Shown: positions 1 through 5,043 of the stretch, piece after piece
Numbering within the stretch: position 1 is the stretch's first letter
Layout of the letters: each line of letters begins with the position of its first letter
Origin: CAYNEL01 sp964396225
Lineage (GTDB): Bacteria > Patescibacteriota > Minisyncoccia > Moranbacterales > UBA1568
Assembly: GCA_964396225.1 (NCBI GenBank)
Contig: CAYNEL010000047.1
Coordinates: 1 to 5,043 of the forward strand
Direction of reading: 5' to 3'
Length of the DNA stretch: 5,043 bases
The notes under the pieces: generated by a model
The model's database searches: none
What the model was told of the DNA's origin: nothing
Seen by the model: only the letters and a program-made list of their open reading frames with translations
Translations under genes and position numbers: made by a program

Positions 1-715
1 TGGGGATGGCGATCTGCCGCATCCAGAGGTAGACGAGGAGAAAACCGCCGTAGAGGAAGAGGCCGAGGCCAAGGTCAAACACTCGTGCCGCGTACGGCCT
101 GATGCCGCGCCCCGCCCAATACGCGAGGTAGAAGAGAGGCGGCGCCATCACCGTGAATTCCTTGGAAAGAAGCCCGAGGAAAAAGACGAGGGCGCTCGCC
201 GTGAGCCAGCCCGGATGGAGCCGGCCGTCGCTCCGCTCCGCCCGGAGGAAGAGAAGCCAGGCGAGGAGGGCGAAGCAGGCCGAGAGGAGCTCGTCCCGCG
301 CCTTCATCAGGGCCACCGCCTCGGTATGGATGGGGAGGAAGGCGTAGAAGAGGGCGGTGAAGAACGCCAGCGTCCGATTCTTGAAAAGGGTGAAGACCAC
401 CAGGAAGACGAGAAATGACGCCAGGCCGTTCAGGACGATGCTCACCAGGTGGAAGCCCCATGGATCGAGACCGCCGATGAGTATGTTCAGGGCGAAGGTG
501 AACATCGTCATCGGGCGGTACAGGTTGGCCTGGGGACTCTCGGGCAGGAAGCCCTCGAACCAGATTTTGCCGAGGGCGCCCGGTGCCATGAGGTCCGTCC
601 GCTGGGTGAAAAACGTATCGTCCCAGACGAACTCGCCTCTGAAGGTGTTGCCGTAGAGGACGAAACTCAAGGAGAGGAAGCCGAGGAAGAGGAGAAAAAG
701 GGTCTTTTTCGACAT
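1..715 (-). CDS. TMTC-like GT-C family membrane glycosyltransferase, N-terminal 238 residues (3' end outside window)
   Basis: This frame is open from an ATG at 715 to the left edge, so the C-terminus is missing. It begins MSKKTLFLLFLGFLSLSFVL, a lysine-flanked signal anchor. About seven more hydrophobic segments follow, near residues 69-83, 89-111, 115-133, 142-157, 170-184, 187-201 and 213-231. Family-type motifs are WDD at 31-33 in the first outer loop, YRPMT at 66-70, PWGFHL at 85-90, PIHTEAVA at 128-135, ARDELL at 139-144 and LLSKE at 182-186. This order is that of TMTC/PMT-like GT-C enzymes, which transfer a sugar from a polyprenyl-phosphate donor to protein outside the membrane. The acidic pair D32/D33 is where the catalytic or metal-binding acid is expected. 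Any TPR domain would lie off the window. An in-frame ATG at 745 would add ten residues (MDYGLSEPSL); I prefer 715 because a membrane anchor follows directly and the proposed -10 box overlaps the upstream ATG. No clear Shine-Dalgarno site precedes either. Donor and acceptor cannot be told. Confidence 0.88.
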   Translation of the reverse strand, partial: MSKKTLFLLFLGFLSLSFVLYGNTFRGEFVWDDTFFTQRTDLMAPGALGKIWFEGFLPESPQANLYRPMTMFTFALNILIGGLDPWGFHLVSIVLNGLASFLVFLVVFTLFKNRTLAFFTALFYAFLPIHTEAVALMKARDELLSACFALLAWLLFLRAERSDGRLHPGWLTASALVFFLGLLSKEFTVMAPPLFYLAYWAGRGIRPYAARVFDLGLGLFLYGGFLLVYLWMRQIAIP

Positions 716-743
716 AAGCGATGGCTCAGATAAGCCGTAATCC

Positions 744-772
744 ATTGTATCACGACTGACCCCGCGGATGAA
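744..772 (-). promoter_or_regulatory. Probable extended -10 promoter for the TMTC-like gene
   Basis: On the minus strand TGATACAAT (752 to 744) gives a TGn extended -10 with hexamer TACAAT. Seventeen bases upstream sits TTCATC (772 to 767), a poor -35 with three matches to TTGACA, which an extended -10 can tolerate. Transcription would start near 737, leaving a leader of about 22 bases before the ATG at 715 with no Shine-Dalgarno sequence. The terminator upstream makes a separate promoter here likely. The call rests on consensus matching only. Confidence 0.5.
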
Positions 773-778
773 CCGCGG
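762..778. repeat. CCGCGG inverted repeat overlapping the promoter
   Basis: CCGCGG, a five-base spacer ATGAA, and CCGCGG again form a perfect 6-bp inverted repeat; each arm is also a palindrome. It covers the -35 position and part of the spacer of the proposed promoter, which is where a repressor operator would sit. If transcription began further upstream, it would instead form a leader hairpin. No T-run follows, so it is not an intrinsic terminator. Confidence 0.5.
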
Positions 779-833
779 AATTTATAACGTTCCCTTTCCT
801 ATTTCCAGAAAAATCCAAAGATATATTCCATGG

Positions 834-942
834 CTTTTGGCAGCCACTTCCATGCCCACTTCTTTTGGCGGCCCAATCTATGTCCATTTCTTTTGCCACC
901 AAAAGAAACACCACTTCCACTTTCTTTTGGCGGCAAAAAAAT
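834..942. repeat. Cluster of four degenerate CTTTTGGCGGC-type intergenic repeats
   Basis: Four related copies of a core lie at 834-845 (CTTTTGGCAGCC), 862-873 (CTTTTGGCGGCC), 890-900 (CTTTTGCCACC) and 924-934 (CTTTTGGCGGC), spaced 28, 28 and 34 bases apart. The sequence between cores is also partly shared (CACTTCCA, CCCACTT, TGTCCATTT, CCACTTCCACTTT). The last two copies extend into inverted repeats with TTTCTTTTG arms. The spacing is uneven and the copies diverge, so this is not a CRISPR array. It looks like a small cluster of palindromic extragenic elements. The stretch is visibly AT-richer than both flanking genes, and no gene is supported in it. Confidence 0.6.
887..908. repeat. Perfect 9-bp inverted repeat (hairpin) within the intergenic cluster
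   Basis: TTTCTTTTG at 887-895 pairs perfectly with CAAAAGAAA at 900-908 across a four-base CCAC loop. The next copy, with arms at 921-929 and 934-942, has the same design with a GCGG loop, but its right arm has decayed to CAAAAAAAT, leaving two mismatches. Neither hairpin has the GC-rich stem of a normal intrinsic terminator. Confidence 0.65.
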
Positions 943-954
943 GGACGGCTATGC

Positions 955-983
955 CTGGATCCCTGCTTCCGCATGGATGACTG
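955..983. repeat. Decayed REP-like palindrome (WIPAFAGMT-type element)
   Basis: Bases 959-978 form a 20-bp imperfect palindrome: arms ATCC-C-TGC and GCA-T-GGAT with one C/T mismatch and a TTCC loop. Read on the plus strand from 956, the codons give WIPASAWMTE, very close to the WIPAFAGMT-E peptide that a widespread family of short intergenic palindromes (GGATCCC...GGGATGAC type) encodes when translated by mistake. The size and layout also resemble the 20-bp dRS3 repeat of Neisseria. It is probably a degenerate remnant, not a gene. Confidence 0.5.
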
Positions 984-1014
984 AAATAAAAAACCCTCCT
1001 GGTCGGAGGGTTTT
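984..1014 (-). terminator. Intrinsic terminator of the large surface-protein gene
   Basis: On the minus strand the arm AAAACCCTCC (1014 to 1005), a GACCA loop (1004 to 1000) and the arm GGAGGGTTTT (999 to 990) form a perfect 10-bp hairpin. The T-run continues to 988, followed by ATTT. The hairpin begins at the base directly after the TAG stop codon (1017 to 1015). It may work weakly in the other direction as well, since the plus strand has TTTT at 1011-1014. It separates the two genes into different transcription units. Confidence 0.92.
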
Positions 1015-4000
1015 CTAGAGCGTCGTGTTTTCCGTCGGGACGGTGGCGGTCGGGATAGTTTCCTCCGTCGCAGGCGGTACGGACTCGTCCGGCGGAGCTT
1101 CCTCCGTCTCCCCCGCTACCTCCGGCACGGCCGGCGCTGGATCAAGCGGGATGAACCCCTCTCCGGCCGACGACTCCTCGGACGCCTCGCTCTTGGCCGT
1201 CCGCGGGCCGTCCACCGCCAGCGCCACCCACGAGAACTCGAGGTCACGCGGCGCGGTATCATTCAGCACAATGGTGAAGCCCTCGGCGCTCCGCTCCGTC
1301 ACGACATAGCGGACGTCAGCCCCGAAGTATTCGGCCACGAACTCGTCTTCCACAGAGGCGAGGTCGGCCTTGAGGGCATCGTCCGCGCCGTCCAGGAGCG
1401 GGTTGCGCCCTCGGGAAGGCGTGACGGCCACCACGGGTTCATCGGTATAAGCGGTGGTGAAGCGCACCGTGACTTTCCGATCGCCCTGCTTGATGACGGC
1501 GAAACCAGCGGTGTCCTCGGCGAAGACAGGCGGCTTCTCGAAGGCGACATCGCCCTTGAAGACGGCGCCGTCGAAGAAGGTGGCCAGCTTACGGAAGAAG
1601 ACGCTCCCTACGAAATCGGCATCGCCGCCCACGGTCAGACCGCCAGCGAGAGCCAACTGGCCCCCGACTGTCGTGTCGAAACGCACGGCGAGCGTCCCCG
1701 TCTCGAGACTTTCAAGCGTCCGAGTGATAGTCTCCTCCGCTGGTGCGGCATCGGACGAGGCGGCGGCCACCGGCCACTCGGCTGAGAGGCCGGAGAAGCG
1801 CTCTTCGAGACTACGGAGCGAGTCGGTGAAGATCTCCAGCCCAGCGATGCTATCCGCCTGGATGCGCCGCGCCGTGATGGTCCCGGCGAACGTGGCGTTG
1901 CCGTCGGCGTCGATGACGGTCGTGGGCGGCTTGCCGTCCTCGCCGATCGTCACCTGGCCATCAGGCCCGACGAGGAGCGAGAGACGGTTGGTGAGTGACG
2001 GACGGATACGGTCCGCCAGGAGTTCCTGGGTGAGAACCCGGGGCGTGATGAGCTCCATCCCAGCTACCAGACGGTCGGTGAACATCTCGGAGGGCAGGCG
2101 CGCGCCCGAGTCGAGGGCTTGTTTTTCGGTGAGGACGTATTCCAGGATGCGCGCTCCCGGCGGTTTGCCAGGAGGGTCCGCCGCGCTCTCCCCCTCGAGG
2201 CCGGCGATGAGAGCGCCCGGCGACGGGCCGTTGTAGAAACTGGTCTTCACGAACGCCAGGACCATCCCCGTGTTCGAGGTATGGGCCGCCCGATGCCCGG
2301 TCAGCGCCTGGCCCACGATGAGACCGGCCCGGGTGGCCTTCATCGCCACCCCCGGCACGGACGACGGGGTGAGGTAGTCGCCGGGCTTGATCTCCCCTCC
2401 CTCGGTATTGACCTTGAGCGGGACGCGTCCGGAGAGGGCAATGGGGAGCTGGATATCGCCGGTCAGGTTCAGCGAGTCGCCGAGCACCATGCCGGGCTGT
2501 TTGGAAACGATGCCAATAGTGTGCGGGTCAGAAACGCCGGACGATTTCTTGACATCGATGGGGTCCTCGGTCTCCGCGTCGAGTGCTACGATATCACCAT
2601 ACTCGAGACTAGCGTCCTTGGTGGTATAGAACTCGGCCAGGTCGGCGCCCTGCGCCTTGAAGGCGGTCATGAAGCTCCCACGCTTGACGGTCACTGTGGA
2701 GGCGCTGGCGGTATTTTGGGCCCATTGGAGGACGACCGACCCGGAGTTTGCCCCGTTTTCTATGGCGCCTCCAACATAAATCACATCAGCCCCTGAAACG
2801 GTGTGGTTGGAGGCTGTTGTGGTGCCACACGTCGTACTGCCGATGGAAATCGCATCCTCCGCGTCATCGTAATACCACTGGCAACTGACTGGCGATGCGG
2901 GGGTGCCGAAAGTTACCTTAAGATCAGGGCTTGAGTTGCCGACGGATATCTGAAGATCGAACCGGAACACCCAGTTCTCGGAGTTCGCGATGGAGAAGCT
3001 CAGATGGTTGTCGTTCTGGACGGTGGTGTTGCTCTGGAGGCTCTCGTCCGCGGTCTTCAGCTTGATGGTGACGCCGCTGGCCGAAGCCGACGGGGTGGCG
3101 CAATCCCAAGTGTCCGTACTCTCCACCCACTGGAGGACCTGCCCGTCGCTACAGCCCTGGAGGAGGCCGATGCCGTCGCTCCGAACGATGAGGCCCGAGC
3201 CTGACGAAGTGCCCGTCCCGCCGTCGGCCGCCGAGGTGAGGGTGAGGGCATCGGCGTCGATCTTGCCGGTGGAGAGGGTGAGGACTTCGTTGCCCGAACC
3301 GGCGGTGAGCGTGCCGGCCAGGTCCACGTTGCCTGAGTTGTCCACGTCGAAGTTGGGCGCGTCGATGAGACTCGTGAAGGTGCCTGAGAAGAGGATGCCC
3401 GTGGCGAACGTGCCTCCCGCCGTGTCCACGAGGTTCAGACCGTTGGTCAGGTTGCCGCCGGAATTGGTGATCTCGATACCGTCGGTGGCGCCGGCGTTGG
3501 CCGCCACGTCGATCTTGATGAAGTTGTCCACGTCGGTGGTGCCTGCGGCGGTGGTGTCGAGCTGTTGGAGGAGGAGCAGATTCTCCGTGTCGGTGTCGGT
3601 CGAGGAGCCGGTCACCGCGTTGTTGATGACGATGCCTGAGTCCGTGCCGGCAGCCGTGCCGGCGTTGGTGAAGTTGAAGGACAGGTAGGAAGCGTTGGCG
3701 TCCATCGTCCCCCAGTCGAGAGTCTGGACGGTCGAGCCCATGGCAATGGCGCCGTTGCCGCCCGCGTCTCCGATAGTGTCCCAGGAGGTCGAGCCGCCGC
3801 TCCCGATACAGTTCGTCCAGCCGGCGTTCTGGTAGCAGCGGAAGACGTTGTCCGAGGTGTTGTAGTACATAGCGCCCTCGAAGCCTTCGGTGGGATCGCC
3901 AGTGGAGGATTTGACGTCCAGGCCGAAGAGGGTGGGGGTGGTGGTGCCCGCTCCCCCGTCGCCGATCTGGATGCGCTTGTTGTCGATGCCGCCGGAGCCG

Positions 4001-5043
4001 TTGGAGAGGGCGTAGACGGTGAGGAGGTTGGTGCCGTCGATCTGGGCGCTGTAGCTCTCGACCGTGTTGTCGGCCGGGGTGGTGGTGACGGTCAGGTCTA
4101 CCCAGGAGACGATGCCTGCGTCGTCCTCGAAGTGCTGGGCACCGAGGGCGGCCTGGGAGATGGCCACCTCGCCCGTGCTGCTGATGACGAATTCACCGGT
4201 GTCGCCGATGCCGTCGCCCGAGTAGATCTTGAAGGAGTCGTCGCTTCCGTCCACGCCCATCGAGAACTTGACCGATGGCGAAGCGTCGGTGCGGAACTTG
4301 ATCTGGGGGTCGTAGGCCGAGTTGTCGGCAGCGGTCAGGGTGAAGACGGGATGGGCGGAGGCGTTGTAGACCTCGAGCATGCTGGCGGGGGTGGCGATAC
4401 CAATGCCTACCGCTCCGGTAGGATCGATGACGAAGGGGGTGGTGTCGCCGGAAGCGTCGTCCACCCGGAAGACGGAGCCGGTGGAGGAAGAACCGGTGTA
4501 AGCGAGGTAGCCCACCGCTCCCCCGGTGGTGAGGGCGTTGGAGGAGGAGGTGGCCGAGAAGGCGTAGCCGGTGGTGAGGGCGTTGGTAGTGACGGAGAGG
4601 CCGGTCTCGGTGTCGATGGAGTTGGCAGCCAAGTTGAGGCCGTTGGCTCCGCTCGAATCCTGGACGATGTCGAGAGCCACGACGGCGGCCGTGGTGTGCT
4701 GCTGGTCAAGTTGGAGAAGGAAAGCCGAATCGGTGCCGCTCGAGGTGGGGTTGGTGAAGATGAGTGAATCGTCGGCCGTGGTGAGGGAGATGGTGGCGTC
4801 AGAACCATCGGCGTCGGCCCCGTAGGTGCCCTGGAGATCGCTGCCCGATCCGCCCGAGATGGTACAGTCAGTCCGCGAGCTTCCGGCGTTGTCCACGCAG
4901 GAGACGCCAGCGCCAGTGAAGTTGAGGATGGTCCGGGCGGTCAGGCCAGTCGTTTCGTCCTGGATGGTGGCGTAGCCGGATCCGCCCGTCCCAATACAGT
5001 TGGTCCAGCCCGTGTCCTGGTAGCAGCGGAAGACGTTGTCGCT
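1015..5043 (-). CDS. Giant modular fibre-like surface protein, C-terminal 1342 residues (5' end outside window)
   Basis: The frame is open from the right edge to TAG at 1017-1015, so the GTG at 4896 is not a credible start. Residues are numbered from the right edge. Residues 1-650 are Ser/Thr/Gly/Ala-rich beta-strand modules; FRCY..GWTNC recurs at 5-16 and 401-412, each followed by LDxxxT..(A)xDI/NGLNL-type strands. GIGIATPASMLEVYN (213-227) is a tail-fibre type motif. Residues 658-795 (KTADES start, LQWAQ near the end) form a predicted beta-sandwich. Residues 800-935 (DLAEF, IGIVSKQPG, ALSGRVPLKV, GDYLT, AGLIVGQAL) resemble the Peptidase_G2 intramolecular-chaperone domain. Residues 940-1090 hold LVAGMELITPRVLTQ, DADGNATFAGTITA and a short helix. 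Residues 1118-1174 form a hexad repeat, and 1179-1277 a lectin-like sandwich ending SWVALAV. The tail, 1285-1342, is acidic and Pro/Thr-rich, with no LPXTG or membrane segment. Ten cysteines, all before residue 740, lie in five close pairs. Probably exported; attachment or adhesion is inference. The architecture recalls Patescibacteria proteins. The ligand is unknown. Confidence 0.85.
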   Translation of the reverse strand, partial: SDNVFRCYQDTGWTNCIGTGGSGYATIQDETTGLTARTILNFTGAGVSCVDNAGSSRTDCTISGGSGSDLQGTYGADADGSDATISLTTADDSLIFTNPTSSGTDSAFLLQLDQQHTTAAVVALDIVQDSSGANGLNLAANSIDTETGLSVTTNALTTGYAFSATSSSNALTTGGAVGYLAYTGSSSTGSVFRVDDASGDTTPFVIDPTGAVGIGIATPASMLEVYNASAHPVFTLTAADNSAYDPQIKFRTDASPSVKFSMGVDGSDDSFKIYSGDGIGDTGEFVISSTGEVAISQAALGAQHFEDDAGIVSWVDLTVTTTPADNTVESYSAQIDGTNLLTVYALSNGSGGIDNKRIQIGDGGAGTTTPTLFGLDVKSSTGDPTEGFEGAMYYNTSDNVFRCYQNAGWTNCIGSGGSTSWDTIGDAGGNGAIAMGSTVQTLDWGTMDANASYLSFNFTNAGTAAGTDSGIVINNAVTGSSTDTDTENLLLLQQLDTTAAGTTDVDNFIKIDVAANAGATDGIEITNSGGNLTNGLNLVDTAGGTFATGILFSGTFTSLIDAPNFDVDNSGNVDLAGTLTAGSGNEVLTLSTGKIDADALTLTSAADGGTGTSSGSGLIVRSDGIGLLQGCSDGQVLQWVESTDTWDCATPSASASGVTIKLKTADESLQSNTTVQNDNHLSFSIANSENWVFRFDLQISVGNSSPDLKVTFGTPASPVSCQWYYDDAEDAISIGSTTCGTTTASNHTVSGADVIYVGGAIENGANSGSVVLQWAQNTASASTVTVKRGSFMTAFKAQGADLAEFYTTKDASLEYGDIVALDAETEDPIDVKKSSGVSDPHTIGIVSKQPGMVLGDSLNLTGDIQLPIALSGRVPLKVNTEGGEIKPGDYLTPSSVPGVAMKATRAGLIVGQALTGHRAAHTSNTGMVLAFVKTSFYNGPSPGALIAGLEGESAADPPGKPPGARILEYVLTEKQALDSGARLPSEMFTDRLVAGMELITPRVLTQELLADRIRPSLTNRLSLLVGPDGQVTIGEDGKPPTTVIDADGNATFAGTITARRIQADSIAGLEIFTDSLRSLEERFSGLSAEWPVAAASSDAAPAEETITRTLESLETGTLAVRFDTTVGGQLALAGGLTVGGDADFVGSVFFRKLATFFDGAVFKGDVAFEKPPVFAEDTAGFAVIKQGDRKVTVRFTTAYTDEPVVAVTPSRGRNPLLDGADDALKADLASVEDEFVAEYFGADVRYVVTERSAEGFTIVLNDTAPRDLEFSWVALAVDGPRTAKSEASEESSAGEGFIPLDPAPAVPEVAGETEEAPPDESVPPATEETIPTATVPTENTTL
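1522..1692 (-). repeat. Coding hexad repeat, predicted beta-helix segment
   Basis: Residues 1118-1174 follow a six-residue rhythm with almost no slip. Every sixth residue from 1120 is V, V, L, V, F, F, F, F, F, F (1120 to 1174). The position two before is mostly L, A or V, and the position two after is usually Gly or a charged residue (G1128, G1134, G1140, G1146, D1158, G1164). The pattern small/hydrophobic-x-hydrophobic-x-Gly-x is that of parallel beta-helices with six residues per face, as in bactofilins or hexapeptide-repeat proteins. It would give about three coils. Confidence 0.65.
3802..3855 (-). repeat. Module-start repeat, copy 2 (SDNVFRCYQNAGWTNCIG)
   Basis: This is the internal partner of the copy at the right edge, at residues 397-414. 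It is preceded by GFEGAMYYNT, giving the AMYYNTSDNVFRCY phrase that marks a module boundary. Downstream the two modules diverge but keep the same style of strand-rich Thr/Ala/Gly sequence. The Cys-Trp-Cys core (C403, W409, C412) is unchanged between copies (C7, W13, C16). Confidence 0.8.
4523..4586 (-). repeat. Short tandem NALTTG repeat inside the large gene
   Basis: A 19-base sequence, CCGGTGGTGAGGGCGTTGG on the plus strand, occurs identically at 4523-4541 and 4568-4586. The 45-base period gives NALTTG at residues 154-159 and again at 169-174. It looks like a small in-frame duplication of one 15-residue strand-turn unit. Confidence 0.7.
4990..5043 (-). repeat. Module-start repeat, copy 1 (SDNVFRCYQDTGWTNCIG)
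   Basis: These 54 bases encode the first 18 visible residues and match the segment at 3802-3855 at 46 of 54 positions, including an unbroken 24-base identity covering codons for DNVFRCYQ. The copies are exactly 1188 bases (396 codons) apart in the same frame. This points to duplication of a module inside the large gene. The copy touches the window edge, so the repeat may extend further out. Confidence 0.8.

Noticed and set aside
75..461. Minus-strand open frame of 128 residues
   Set aside because: Out-of-frame shadow inside the TMTC-like gene, Pro/Arg/Gly rich, with no family motif.
153..733. Several overlapping plus-strand open frames at the left end
   Set aside because: They are antisense to the TMTC-like frame, whose motifs (WDD, PIHTEAVA, LLSKE) establish the coding strand.
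781..810. Second promoter with TATAAA at 786 to 781 on the minus strand
   Set aside because: The -10 is good, but no acceptable -35 lies 16-19 bases upstream (best TTCTGG), there is no TGn extension, and the extended -10 at 752-744 fits better.
834..942. CRISPR array
   Set aside because: Repeat cores are short and divergent, spacing is irregular (28, 28, 34 bases), and the would-be spacers resemble one another.
750..974. Minus-strand 74-residue frame across the spacer
   Set aside because: It is made almost wholly of the intergenic palindromes (for example the RPFFCRQKK and FLLVAKE readings) and overlaps the promoter region. Such readings are typical translation artefacts of repeats.
1454..2236. 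Plus-strand open frame of 260 residues opposite the large gene
   Set aside because: It is the antisense of the conserved C-terminal domains, rich in Ser/Arg/Pro as expected for the mirror of high-GC codons, and shows no recognisable domain.
2990..3688. Plus-strand open frame of 232 residues
   Set aside because: Antisense to the beta-strand modules. Its monotonous Val/Pro/Ser/Leu make-up reflects the Thr/Gly/Asp codons of the real gene on the other strand.
4132..4767. Plus-strand open frame of 211 residues, Gly/Val/Glu rich
   Set aside because: Low-complexity antisense of the N-terminal visible module, with no start context or homologous motif.
4894..4896. GTG at 4896 as the start of the large gene
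   Set aside because: The same frame is open for 49 more codons to the window edge and encodes the conserved FRCY..GWTNC module there, so this is an internal valine.

Overview
The window holds two incomplete protein genes, both on the minus strand, and a 299-base spacer between them that is full of small palindromes. Transcription runs from right to left. Nothing convincing is encoded on the plus strand. No tRNA, rRNA, CRISPR array or transposase was seen.

Right four fifths (5043 to 1015): the 3' part of one very large gene. The frame is open to the window edge, so the true start lies outside; 1342 residues are visible. The product looks like an exported, fibre-like surface protein. It has Ser/Thr/Gly/Ala-rich beta-strand modules, a GIG-x-x-x-P tail-fibre type motif, a beta-sandwich domain, a segment resembling the Peptidase_G2 (intramolecular chaperone/autocleavage) domain of phage tail appendages, a hexad-repeat segment that looks like a small beta-helix, a lectin-like beta-sandwich, and an acidic Pro/Glu/Thr-rich tail with no membrane anchor. 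A strong intrinsic terminator starts at the base after its stop codon.

Spacer (716 to 1014): besides the terminator it contains four degenerate copies of a CTTTTGGCGGC-type element, one of them a perfect 9-bp inverted repeat. It also contains a decayed copy of the short palindrome whose translation reads like WIPAFAGMT, a CCGCGG inverted repeat, and a probable extended -10 promoter for the next gene.

Left end (715 to 1): the first 238 residues of a polytopic membrane protein with the hallmarks of the TMTC-type GT-C glycosyltransferases (WDD in the first outer loop, then YRP, PWGFHL, PIHTEAVA, RDELL and LLSKE). It runs off the left edge.

Organism: high-GC coding DNA, weak or absent Shine-Dalgarno sites, and above all the architecture of the large protein (FRCY..GWTNC modules followed by a DLAE domain and a GFAVIKQGD-type C-terminus) remind me of large surface proteins of Patescibacteria (Candidate Phyla Radiation). 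This rests on recalled family resemblance, not a search, and is moderate at best. The standard bacterial code fits.

The two genes are probably separate transcription units. A functional link is possible, because a TMTC-like enzyme could O-glycosylate a Ser/Thr-rich exported fibre, but this is inference from adjacency.
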